DNA of 64,000 bases from Mycobacterium sp. 3519A. GTDB taxonomy: Bacteria > Actinomycetota > Actinomycetes > Mycobacteriales > Mycobacteriaceae. Both the position numbers and the translations under genes were made by a program. Under the pieces are notes generated by a model. The model worked only from the letters and a program-made list of their open reading frames with translations. It made no database searches and was not told the DNA's origin. The DNA lies in assembly GCF_900240945.1 (NCBI RefSeq), contig NZ_OESG01000014.1, positions 1,966,015-2,030,014 of the forward strand. Direction: 5' to 3'. Every line of letters starts with the position of its first letter. The first letter of the stretch is position 1. Shown in pieces: positions 10,266 to 17,478 of the stretch.

Positions 10266-10299
10266 TGTGTTGCAGCTCACATTTAGTTGCCGATGTGAG
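10266..10299. promoter_or_regulatory. Candidate Crp-like site and inverted repeat
   Basis: CTCACAT (10276-10282) and ATGTGAG (10293-10299) form a 7-bp inverted repeat with a 10-nt spacer. Overlapping it, TGTGT-N6-TCACA at 10266-10281 matches the mycobacterial Crp consensus TGTGA-N6-TCACA with one mismatch. Either could control the small membrane protein gene. Only the sequence pattern supports this. Confidence 0.35.
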
Positions 10300-10364
10300 G
10301 CACACCATATCGCATGTCCGGGGTTCGCTGGCAGATTCCGGGGTGACGTTTGGGTCCCGTTCGG

Positions 10365-11726
10365 CTACAGCGCGATGAATCGCTTGAGTTTGCCACTGGC
10401 CTGGTTGCGGGGGATGCGGTCGACGATCCGGATGGCCACCGCGGGGTCCGACAGCCCGCAGCGGCGCAACGCGCTGACCATCGATGTGGTCAGCGTGCCG
10501 ACATCGGGGCGGCCGACGGTGAGGATCTCGGCGCCCTTGTTCGTCTGCGTCACCTGGTATTCGGAGATGCGCGGATCGGCGCCGAGTACATGGCGGAACG
10601 TGATGGCGGGCACCGTGATCAGGCCGTAGCGGAAGTCGTCGTCGCGGCGGCCGCCGATGTCGGCGACCCTGGCGAACGCGCTGCCGCACTCGCACGGTCC
10701 CGGTAACAAGGTGACCTCGTCGCCGAGGTCGTAGCGGATGAACGGAAACGTCAGGTTGGCCAATCCGGTGGCAAGCGTTCGGGCCGCCGGTTCGTCGGGT
10801 CCGACCGGCGCGCCGTTGGCGTCGACGCGTTCGAGCACCACCTCGTCCTCGCAGACGTGCAACCCCTCGCCGACCCCGCATCCGACCGCCTGCACCCCGA
10901 TCTCGGTGGATCCCCACAGGTTGTGGATCGGGGCGCCCCACGCCTCGGCGATCGCCGCGCGGTCCTCGTCGAGCAGCGGTTCTGAGTTGGTGCTGATCCG
11001 CACCGGGTGACAGTCCAGTTCGCCCGTCAGCGAGGCCCTGGCGAGTCGCCCGATGACGGACGGATAACCCACGAGATGTGTGGGTCGCGCGTCCGCAACG
11101 GCGGCGAGCACCTCGTCGAACGGGGCGCCCGCCGGGATCACCACGGTCTGCATGCCCGCCGCGGTCGGCACGTCGAACAACGGGGTGCTGGCATGCGGCG
11201 GCATGCCGGCCTCCAGGACCGCCAACCGCGTCGGCCGCGACGGTTCTCGTTGCTCCGCCCGCGCCTGGGTCCGCCATGCCAGACATGCGGCGGACACGAA
11301 GAATTGCCAACCCCACACGTACACGCCGCGTACCCCGCTGGAGCCGCCCGAGCTGAACACCTGATAGCCATCGGGTGTGTACGAATACCATTCCTGTTGC
11401 CGCAGAATGCGTTCCGCGCGCTCACGGGTGAGCCTGCGGTCGGTGACGATGTCGTCCCAGCTGTCCTGCGCCTCCTGCTTTGTCATCACCGGCAACGTCG
11501 CCAGGTCGGCCACCGTCGCCGAGGACAGGTCCAGGGCGCGCAGTCGACGCGCGTGAAACGGCGACCGCTGCCTTGCGAACGCCAACAACTCGCGGAGTCG
11601 GTGCTCGCGGTAGTGGTTGATCTGGTCCGGTGTCCAGTCGAGGCGCGCGACGTGATCGACGAGCGCGGCCGCAACCGCGTTCAGATGCACGGCGCGCATG
11701 CGCTCGTACTTGGCTCGGGCCGTCAT
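10365..11726 (-). CDS. PaaK-like adenylate-forming ligase
   Basis: A 453-residue protein of the phenylacetate-CoA ligase (PaaK) branch of adenylate-forming enzymes. It has the phosphate-binding loop FSSGGSSGVRGVY (about 124-136), a Tyr/Trp-rich substrate segment, NLWGSTEIGVQAVGCG as the aromatic/AMP motif, a CECGSAFARV metal-like knuckle and the C-terminal ADPRISEYQV and IPRNQASGKLKRF segments. The PQDRTxGK-type catalytic lysine motif is represented by NQASGKLKRF. These enzymes activate aryl or acyl acids to CoA thioesters. It is divergent from the LLM oxidoreductase gene. The substrate is unknown; a link to the other ligase nearby is speculative. Confidence 0.8.
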   Translation of the reverse strand: MTARAKYERMRAVHLNAVAAALVDHVARLDWTPDQINHYREHRLRELLAFARQRSPFHARRLRALDLSSATVADLATLPVMTKQEAQDSWDDIVTDRRLTRERAERILRQQEWYSYTPDGYQVFSSGGSSGVRGVYVWGWQFFVSAACLAWRTQARAEQREPSRPTRLAVLEAGMPPHASTPLFDVPTAAGMQTVVIPAGAPFDEVLAAVADARPTHLVGYPSVIGRLARASLTGELDCHPVRISTNSEPLLDEDRAAIAEAWGAPIHNLWGSTEIGVQAVGCGVGEGLHVCEDEVVLERVDANGAPVGPDEPAARTLATGLANLTFPFIRYDLGDEVTLLPGPCECGSAFARVADIGGRRDDDFRYGLITVPAITFRHVLGADPRISEYQVTQTNKGAEILTVGRPDVGTLTTSMVSALRRCGLSDPAVAIRIVDRIPRNQASGKLKRFIAL

Positions 11727-11814
11727 GGAGTCCTACTCAGCTGCTTATTTGACGTGGCCGTCAATCAGCATAGGGCCAGCGGGGTCCCAGGTGGCCGATT
11801 TAAAGTCGACTGTC

Positions 11815-12804
11815 ATGCGCTTCGGACTCTTCATCCCGCAAGGCTGGCGGCTCGATCTCGTCGACATTCCGCCACAACAGCACTGGCCGGTGATGCGCGA
11901 CCTCGCCGCCTACGCCGACGGCGGCGCGTGGGACTCGTTGTGGGTCTACGACCACTTCCACACGGTGCCGGTGCCGACGCACGAGGCCACCCATGAGGCG
12001 TGGTCGCTGATGTCGGCCTACGCGGCCTCCACGTCTCGGATCAAGCTCGGTCAGATGTGCACGGCGATGGGCTATCGCAATCCCGTCTATCTTGCGAAGG
12101 TGGCCGCCACGGCCGACATCATCTCCGGCGGCCGGGTGCAGATGGGCATCGGCGGCGGCTGGTATCAGCACGAGTGGGAGGCCTACGGCTACGGCTTCCC
12201 GTCCGCCGGCGTCCGGTTGGGCATGCTCGACGAGGGTGTGCAGATCATGCGCGACGCGTGGCGCAAGGGTGAAGTCACCTTCGACGGCAAGCATTACCAG
12301 GTCGCGGGCGCGATCGTGGAGCCAAAACCGTTGCAGGACGGCGGTCTTCCGCTGTGGATCGCGGGCGGCGGGGAGAAGGTGACGTTGCGCATCGCGGCCA
12401 AGTACGCGCAGTACACCAACTTCACCTGCGAGCCCGAGGGGTTCGCGCACAAGTCGCAGGTGCTGGCCGACCACTGTCGCGACGTCGGCACCGACTATGG
12501 CGCGATCGTGCGGTCGGCCAACTTCAACGCCGTGGTCGGCGAGTCGGAGGCCGAGGTCTCCGACCGGGTGGCCCGCGTGCGCGCCAGGTTGGTCTCCGTG
12601 GTGGACGAGGCCGCGGTCGACGCCATGTTCGGCACCGTGACCGCCCCGGAATCCGCCAGCGGAACTCCCGAGCAGATCGTCGAGAAGCTGACGCGGATGC
12701 GTGAACTCGGTTGCGAGTACGCGATATTGAACTTCCCTGAGGCTGCCTACGACCGTTCGGGCATCGAGTTGTTCGAGCGTGAGGTCATCCCCGCGCTGAG
12801 CTAG
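11815..12804 (+). CDS. LLM-class F420-dependent oxidoreductase (Rv1855c family)
   Basis: A luciferase-like TIM-barrel monooxygenase/oxidoreductase of 329 residues. It begins MRFGLFIPQGWRLDLVDIPP, then SLWVYDHFHTVPVPT, MCTAMGYRNPVYLAKVAATADIISGGR and GIGGGWYQHEWEAYGYGF, all typical of F420-dependent LLM enzymes and closely resembling M. tuberculosis Rv1855c as I recall it. ATG 11815 is preferred over an upstream in-frame start at 11698, which would lie inside the divergent ligase gene. TAAAGT is found 8 nt upstream. It is followed by a long imperfect palindrome. The physiological substrate is not known. Confidence 0.85.
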   Translation: MRFGLFIPQGWRLDLVDIPPQQHWPVMRDLAAYADGGAWDSLWVYDHFHTVPVPTHEATHEAWSLMSAYAASTSRIKLGQMCTAMGYRNPVYLAKVAATADIISGGRVQMGIGGGWYQHEWEAYGYGFPSAGVRLGMLDEGVQIMRDAWRKGEVTFDGKHYQVAGAIVEPKPLQDGGLPLWIAGGGEKVTLRIAAKYAQYTNFTCEPEGFAHKSQVLADHCRDVGTDYGAIVRSANFNAVVGESEAEVSDRVARVRARLVSVVDEAAVDAMFGTVTAPESASGTPEQIVEKLTRMRELGCEYAILNFPEAAYDRSGIELFEREVIPALS

Positions 12805-12824
12805 GTGCGGTGCGCCCTGACCCT

Positions 12825-12897
12825 GCGATCGTCGAAAGTGACGTTTCGCAGACGTCCACTCGAACTATGTCTGCAAAACGTATCTTTCGTGATTCGC
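12825..12897. repeat. Long imperfect intergenic palindrome between convergent genes
   Basis: A left arm at 12825-12853 (core CGAAAGTGACGTTTCGCAGAC) pairs with 12869-12897 (the reverse strand reads CGAAAGATACGTTTTGCAGAC). It fills the gap between the LLM gene and the convergent SnoaL-like gene, and ends next to the latter's stop. It resembles the palindromes at 707, 50060 and 57380 only loosely (CGAA-GTGA- core). It probably acts as a bidirectional terminator. Confidence 0.6.
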
Positions 12898-12898
12898 G

Positions 12899-13276
12899 CT
12901 AGACGACCGGTGACACCTGGTAGTGCAGGATGCGCCAGCCGGCGTCCGTGCGTGTCACCAGCACGCCCAGATTCAGGCTCACCGTCGGCCGATCGGAGTA
13001 CGAGAAGTCGGCGCGGACGTAGCCGAGCACCAGATCGTCTGCGGGTCTGCGTGTTTCCAGCACCCGGTAGCTGACCGTCATGTCGTGCGGCTGACTGTCG
13101 TAGTACGCGAAGACTCCGTCGGGTCCGACCGTGTGGGGGCGCAGCCCCTGGAAGATCGCGTCGTCGGTGAACACCGCTGCGACCCGGCGCGGTTCGTGCG
13201 CGTCGATGCCCGCCTGCCACTGGTCGAGGACACCGCGCAGAATCTCAATGTCCTGCACTTTGACCACCGTCCACAT
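12899..13276 (-). CDS. SnoaL/NTF2-like domain protein
   Basis: A 125-residue cone-fold protein. The segment LRGVLDQWQAGIDAHEPRRVAAVFTDDAIFQGL is the typical SnoaL/DUF4440 start, followed by PDGVFAYYDSQPHDMTVSYRV and a strand-rich C-terminus ending GWRILHYQVSPVV. Such proteins are small hydrolases, isomerases or ligand binders. ATG 13276 has GAGG 6 nt upstream and overlaps the 3' end of the SDR gene by 32 bp; GTG 13258 is a possible alternative. The overlap implies translational coupling with the SDR, so the two likely act in the same pathway. The substrate is unknown. Confidence 0.75.
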   Translation of the reverse strand: MWTVVKVQDIEILRGVLDQWQAGIDAHEPRRVAAVFTDDAIFQGLRPHTVGPDGVFAYYDSQPHDMTVSYRVLETRRPADDLVLGYVRADFSYSDRPTVSLNLGVLVTRTDAGWRILHYQVSPVV

Positions 13277-13958
13277 GCAGGACCTCACCGGTGACGAACG
13301 GTGCGTTCTCCAGATAGAGGACCGCGTCGACGACATCGTCGATCTCACCCAGCCTGCCGACGGGGTGCAGCTTGGCCAGCGCATCGTATGACGCCGGATC
13401 GTGCATCGGGGTGCGGATGATGCCGAGTGCCACTGCGTTGGAACGGATCCCGCGGTCGGCGTACTCGACGGCGAGCGCCTTGGTGACCGCGTTCAGGCCA
13501 CCCTTGGTCAGCGACGCCAACGCCGACGGCACCTGGGAGTTGGCGTGGTCGACCAGACTGGTCGAGATGTTGACGACGTGACCGCCGCCTTCCCGCGACA
13601 GCATCGCCGCGACCGCCGCGCGGGACACCTCGAAAAATCCACGCAGGTTGACGCCGGTGACCGCGTCGTAGTCCTCGTCGGTGTACTCGGTGAAAGGCTT
13701 CGGAATGAAGATGCCCGCGTTGTTGACCACGGTGTCGACCCGGCCGAACCGCTCCATCGCCGCCGCCACGATCCGCTGCCCGACCCCGGGTTGCCCGATG
13801 TCGCCGGGCACCGTCAGGACCATCGGGTCGTCGCTCTCGCCGATCGACCGGGAATTGGCCACCACCGCGTAGCCGAGTTTGCGATAGCCCGCCACCAGGT
13901 GTTCGCCGATGCCCTGGGAAGCGCCGGTGATGATGGCGACGCGTTGTGGGTTGGTCAT
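13245..13958 (-). CDS. SDR-family protein lacking the catalytic tyrosine
   Basis: A Rossmann-fold short-chain dehydrogenase of 237 residues. It has AIITGASQGIGEHL for cofactor binding (about 7-20), VVNNAGIFIPKPF, and a catalytic-region serine in VVNISTSLVDH. Where the YxxxK motif is expected it reads SALASLTKGGLNAVTK, so the lysine is present but the tyrosine position is alanine. Substrate-loop and C-terminal segments (RSNAVALGIIRTPMHD, VTGEVLHVDGG) look intact. ATG 13958 precedes MTNPQRVAII. It is followed by an overlapping SnoaL-like gene and is divergent from a LysR gene, a typical regulator-target arrangement. Confidence 0.82.
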   Translation of the reverse strand: MTNPQRVAIITGASQGIGEHLVAGYRKLGYAVVANSRSIGESDDPMVLTVPGDIGQPGVGQRIVAAAMERFGRVDTVVNNAGIFIPKPFTEYTDEDYDAVTGVNLRGFFEVSRAAVAAMLSREGGGHVVNISTSLVDHANSQVPSALASLTKGGLNAVTKALAVEYADRGIRSNAVALGIIRTPMHDPASYDALAKLHPVGRLGEIDDVVDAVLYLENAPFVTGEVLHVDGGQSAGH

Positions 13959-14040
13959 TTCTTCGATCCCTTCGTCGTTTGGATGCACGCTGCAACGCAA
14001 GTGCCGGCCGCCTCGATTGCCCGCGGGTGCGACCGGTTAG

Positions 14041-14077
14041 CTCTCTGGTGAGAGGGATCGCCTACTACGCTTGCCGC
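14041..14077 (+). promoter_or_regulatory. LysR gene promoter with inverted repeat
   Basis: CTCTC-TGGT-GAGAG forms an inverted repeat at 14041-14054. TACGCT at 14066-14071 is a -10 box 6 nt before GTG 14078 (leaderless). The repeat lies between the divergent SDR and LysR starts and may be the LysR operator. Confidence 0.45.
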
Positions 14078-15001
14078 GTGGAGCTGCGTCAACTCCGCTA
14101 TTTCGTGACCGTCGCCGAGGAGCTGAACTTCGGCCGCGCGGCCGAGCGGTTGCACATTGCGGGCCCCTCGCTGTCTCAGCAGATCAAGGCTCTGGAGCGG
14201 GATCTGAAGGTCAGCCTGTTCGACCGGGACCGCCGCTCGGTCGCCCTGACACCGAGCGGGTCAGCCCTGCTGCCGCATGCTCGGGCGCTGGTGGAGCAGG
14301 CCGACGATCTCCGCAGGCGGGCGGCGGGCTTGACGGCCTCCGAACCGGTACGCATCGGGTATGTGAATTGGTGTCCGACCGACTGGGCCGAACGGGCCGC
14401 CGGGGTGGCGCAACTGCGCGTCGACACCTGGGTGATGCCGTCGCACGCCCAGGCCGCTCGGGTCGCCGACGGCAGCCTCGACCTGGCGATCTGCTGGGTC
14501 CAGACAACGGATCTCGCGTCGCTGTCCCTCAACGCGCATTTGATCGGGGTGGACCGGCTGTACGCGTTGAGCGTCGGCTCGGACACCTCCGCGGTCGACG
14601 CGAAAGACACCGTGGTGCTGTTGGACGCCGACGAGGCCAGTTGGTCGTCGTGGAACCGCTACGCCGAGCAGTTCGCGGCCGACACGGGAGCCAGGGCGCT
14701 CCGCGTCGACGACGGCGGAGTCACGGGGCAGGAGTTTTTCGAGCACATCCGGCGGTTGCGCAGGCCGGTGCTGAACAACCCCAAAGGTCAGGACGTGCCA
14801 GCGCCTACCGGACTGGTGCGGCGACCGGTCGTCAACCCCGCACCGCTGTGGACGTGGTCGCTGGTGTGGCGCAGCGACGACGACAACCCCGCGGTGCGCG
14901 CCGTTATCGCCGAATTCACCCGCGACGCACCAGCACTCGACGTTCGGGGGGCGTGGCTGCCTGCCGCGGATCCGCATCGGCCGACGGGAACCCGAATCTG
15001 A
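14078..15001 (+). CDS. LysR-family transcriptional regulator
   Basis: A 307-residue LTTR. The N-terminal winged helix-turn-helix is clear: VELRQLRYFVTVAEELNFGRAAERLHIAGPSLSQQIKALERDLKVSLFDRDRRSVALT (about 1-58). An effector-binding domain follows, although it is shorter and less regular than usual (RIGYVNWCPTDWAERAAG onward). GTG 14078 is selected by the -10 box 6 nt upstream; longer in-frame starts would invade the divergent SDR promoter. It probably controls the SDR-SnoaL pair. Its last 86 bp overlap the convergent MFS gene. Confidence 0.85.
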   Translation: MELRQLRYFVTVAEELNFGRAAERLHIAGPSLSQQIKALERDLKVSLFDRDRRSVALTPSGSALLPHARALVEQADDLRRRAAGLTASEPVRIGYVNWCPTDWAERAAGVAQLRVDTWVMPSHAQAARVADGSLDLAICWVQTTDLASLSLNAHLIGVDRLYALSVGSDTSAVDAKDTVVLLDADEASWSSWNRYAEQFAADTGARALRVDDGGVTGQEFFEHIRRLRRPVLNNPKGQDVPAPTGLVRRPVVNPAPLWTWSLVWRSDDDNPAVRAVIAEFTRDAPALDVRGAWLPAADPHRPTGTRI

Positions 15002-16097
15002 GCAGTCCCGCGACCGTCGCCGATGCCAGCACGACCGCCGCCGCGACCAGCAGCGCATGTGAAAAACCGTGGTGCAGAAGCGGTGTCACCGCGATCGGGC
15101 CGACGATCTGGCCGACGGAGTAACCACTTGTCAGCAACGCCACCGCGCCGGGGAAGCCGAGCAGCCGACCGGCCGCCAAGGCCATCGTGCTGACCCCGAT
15201 GAAGGTGGCTCCGAATAGGACCGCCCCGACGAGCGCCGCGACGGGTCCGGAAGCCACGGCTGGCAGCGCGATTCCGAACGCCTGCAGCAGCAGCGCGCCG
15301 ACGAGCAGGGTCGGATGCGACCACCGCGCGCACAGCCATGCCCACAGCGCGGCCGACGGAACCGCGGCCAGGCCGACGAATATCCAGGCGCCGTTGCCGA
15401 GCCAGCCGGTCGACGTCTGCCTGATGGCGGCGACCAGGAACGTTCCCGCGATGATGTAGCCGATGCCCTCCAGGGTGTAGCTGGCGAACAGCAGGGCGAA
15501 CCATCGGTTTGCGCGGCGCCTCGGCGGTGACGGCGAGGCGGCGGCAGTGGTGGTGGATCGACCGCGCATCGTCCACGCGCAGGCGCTCAGCACGGCGGCC
15601 AACGCCGCCGAGGTCCACCACGCGCCTTGCCATCCGCCCCCGGCGGGCATCGCCAGTACCAGTGCACCCGATAGCGCGATGCCAAGACCGACGCCGCCGA
15701 AACCCCAGCCAGGCAGGTGCGGCGGCAGGTGTTCCATCATCGAGTTGACGGCGATGACGAACACCACCGCGCTGGCGATGCCGGCAACGGTACGCAGGAC
15801 CAGCCACCCGATCATGTTGGGCCACAGGGGCATTGCGGCCAAACTGAGCACCAGGACAACCAGCGACGTTCGCCACGCGACCGCCGAGCGCGCCAACCGC
15901 GGTGATGCTGTGCCCGCCAGCGCGCCTGCGAGATAGCCTACGTAGTTCGCGGTGGCCAGCGCGCCCGCGGCTTTCGGACTGAGCGCGGTCTGTGCCGTCA
16001 TCAAGGGCAGGATCGGGGTGTAGGCGAAGCGGCCGATGCCCATGGCGGCGCCCAACCCGGCGGCGCTTCTTCCGACGTGGGCCCAGTGCACATGCAT
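14916..16097 (-). CDS. MFS transporter, YbfB/YjiJ-like
   Basis: An integral membrane protein of 393 residues with about twelve hydrophobic segments. The N-terminal GLGAAMGIGRFAYTPILPLM is a signature of the YbfB/YjiJ group of major facilitator proteins; later segments such as LEGIGYIIAGTFLVAAIRQT and LTSGYSVGQIVGPI fit the same family. A basic/Ser-Pro loop (TTTAAASPSPPRRRANRW) separates the two halves. The substrate is unknown. Start ATG 16097 lacks a strong Shine-Dalgarno sequence. The 3' end runs 86 bp into the convergent LysR gene. A palindrome about 110 bp upstream may be its operator. Confidence 0.8.
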   Translation of the reverse strand: MHVHWAHVGRSAAGLGAAMGIGRFAYTPILPLMTAQTALSPKAAGALATANYVGYLAGALAGTASPRLARSAVAWRTSLVVLVLSLAAMPLWPNMIGWLVLRTVAGIASAVVFVIAVNSMMEHLPPHLPGWGFGGVGLGIALSGALVLAMPAGGGWQGAWWTSAALAAVLSACAWTMRGRSTTTAAASPSPPRRRANRWFALLFASYTLEGIGYIIAGTFLVAAIRQTSTGWLGNGAWIFVGLAAVPSAALWAWLCARWSHPTLLVGALLLQAFGIALPAVASGPVAALVGAVLFGATFIGVSTMALAAGRLLGFPGAVALLTSGYSVGQIVGPIAVTPLLHHGFSHALLVAAAVVLASATVAGLLRFGFPSADADPRQAATPPERRVLVRRG

Positions 16098-16207
16098 TGC
16101 TCAAGGGTGCTTCGGAACGGGGTCCACGGCCACGACCGAATAGCTTTCAGCTGGGAGGCGTTACCTCATGTGAGGGCCCGCACAGCTTCCTCCAGATCAC
16201 CTGAGTC

Positions 16208-16228
16208 GATTACATACCGTATGCAATC
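16208..16228. promoter_or_regulatory. Near-perfect 21-bp palindromic operator candidate
   Basis: GATTACATAC and GTATGCAATC flank a central C, matching at 9 of 10 positions. It lies in the divergent gap between the MFS gene and the hypothetical gene at 16337. GntR- and TetR-type repressors bind sites of this shape. GTGCTACC also occurs twice nearby (16230-16237 and 16264-16271). No adjacent GntR or TetR gene is present. Confidence 0.45.
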
Positions 16229-16336
16229 CGTGCTACCTGTAAACGTGAATGGAAAGTAACTGTGTGCTACCGGAACTTGACGACCCGGTGAACCTGTGGG
16301 GTCGCTGACGTTTCCTTACTTGTAGAGGATCTGTGG

Positions 16337-16669
16337 GTGCTATCGATTACACGCGATGTTGCTGTCGAACCCCACCTTGCGGTGCGGGTGCCCCGGCCCC
16401 GTGTCGTCCATCCGCGTCCGGAGGCATGGACGCGTCCGGCGCATCCCGCCGACATTGCCCAAGCCCGGCTGTTCGACGCTGTCCTACTAGGCGAAATAGC
16501 CGAGTTGGAAGAGCTTGCCGCGTCGATGGAGAAGCGTTGGTTGCGGCGATGTGAGCGTGGCATCGACGACATCAACAGGCCCCCGGAGAACCTGGCCCGC
16601 ATGCGCGGCCGGGTCGCCGAAGCACAGCAATTACTCGACGCATTGCGGGACCGGTTTCCGACGGAGTGA
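16337..16669 (+). CDS. Conserved-looking hypothetical protein
   Basis: A 110-residue soluble protein I do not recognise. The start GTG 16337 is preceded by AGAGGA 7 nt upstream. The N-terminal third is Pro/Arg/His-rich (HLAVRVPRPRVVHPRPEAW). The C-terminal two thirds looks helical with heptad-like leucines (IAELEELAASMEKRW, then ARMRGRVAEAQQLLDALRDRF) and could form a coiled coil or helical hairpin. GC-rich third positions support coding. It sits alone between the palindrome at 16208 and a cupin gene 108 bp downstream. Confidence 0.6.
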   Translation: MLSITRDVAVEPHLAVRVPRPRVVHPRPEAWTRPAHPADIAQARLFDAVLLGEIAELEELAASMEKRWLRRCERGIDDINRPPENLARMRGRVAEAQQLLDALRDRFPTE

Positions 16670-16777
16670 GGGCGCTGTGGCTGCTCGACGGAGATCCGCT
16701 CACGGTGATCGCAATCGACGGCCGTCCACCAGGTCTGGGTCTTGCCTGTGCAGTCACTGACGACAATTGTGTTGGTG

Positions 16778-17122
16778 ATGAACAAGGTTTCGCTTACTGC
16801 ATTGGCGCGGGAGCAACTACAAGCGGCCCGCTCGGTGAGCAGCGGACGCAGCGCGCACACGGTCTACGGCGGTCACGAGCATTCGCTGCGGCAGACGCTG
16901 ATCGCGCTGACGGCAGGCAGTGAGATGGACGAGCACGAGAGTCCAGGCGAGGCAACGCTGCAGGTGCTCGTCGGCAGAGTGCGGCTGACCAACGCGGAAG
17001 TGCACTGGGAGGGCACGGTCGGCGATCACCTCGTCGTGCCGCGGTCCCGGCACGGCCTAGCTGCGCTCGAAGACTCCGCCGTGTTTCTGACTGTCGCGAA
17101 AGCCGTTGGGCCGCATGTCTAG
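16778..17122 (+). CDS. Small cupin-domain protein
   Basis: A 114-residue single-domain cupin. MNKVSLTALAREQLQAARS begins an N-terminal helix; the barrel carries a His-Glu rich motif (VYGGHEHSLRQTLIALTAGSEMDEHESPGEATLQVLVGRVRLT) followed by GDHLVVPRSRHGLAAL, with candidate metal ligands in both cupin motifs. Small cupins of this type bind metals or small effectors, or protect against oxidants. ATG 16778 is chosen because upstream codons look non-coding. Its TAG stop shares a CTAG with the convergent VOC gene stop. The function is unknown. Confidence 0.78.
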   Translation: MNKVSLTALAREQLQAARSVSSGRSAHTVYGGHEHSLRQTLIALTAGSEMDEHESPGEATLQVLVGRVRLTNAEVHWEGTVGDHLVVPRSRHGLAALEDSAVFLTVAKAVGPHV

Positions 17123-17478
17123 CGGTGGCTCAGCACGTTGACGATGTTGCCCGACGGGTCGGCGAAGAAGAACCTGCGCACGCCCCACTCCTCGTCGCTG
17201 AGCGGATGTACGATGTTCAGTCCCGCCTCGACCGCGGCCTGATGCGCCGCGTCGACGTCGTCGACTTCGATCGAGACGTCCGGATTGACCGGCGCCGTCT
17301 TGTCTTTGGTCATCAGGCTGACCTGGTGGCGAAGGTCGTCCGAATCGTCCGGGCCGGCGAGCGTGACGATCCAGCCGTGGTTCATCACCTCGCGCAGGCC
17401 CAGCACCGAGATGTACGCGTCGCGGGTGGCCTCGACGTCCGGCACCGTCAGCACCGGCATCACTCGGCGGACGGTCAT
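17119..17478 (-). CDS. Glyoxalase/bleomycin-resistance (VOC) family protein
   Basis: A 119-residue vicinal-oxygen-chelate fold protein: MTVRRVMPVLTVPDVEATRDAYISVLGLREVMNHGW, then SIEVDDVDAAHQAAVEAGLNIVHPLSDEEWGVRRFFFADPSGNIVNVLSHR, which is the typical C-terminal DPxGN motif. Only one beta-alpha-beta3 pair is present, so it likely dimerises. Its ATG overlaps the XPB helicase TGA (ATGA, 17475-17478), implying co-translation from the helicase mRNA. Whether it has any link to repair is unknown. It converges on the cupin gene with a shared CTAG. Confidence 0.82.
   Translation of the reverse strand: MTVRRVMPVLTVPDVEATRDAYISVLGLREVMNHGWIVTLAGPDDSDDLRHQVSLMTKDKTAPVNPDVSIEVDDVDAAHQAAVEAGLNIVHPLSDEEWGVRRFFFADPSGNIVNVLSHR

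Noticed and set aside
9946..11391. Antisense-like 481-codon frame across the PPOX, small membrane and PaaK-like genes
   Set aside because: It spans several real genes in another frame, has shadow composition, and its only convincing parts belong to the named genes.
16267..16860. Reverse-strand gene covering the hypothetical and cupin region
   Set aside because: The forward genes have better Shine-Dalgarno support and a recognisable cupin pattern; the reverse product looks like Ser/Arg-rich shadow sequence.
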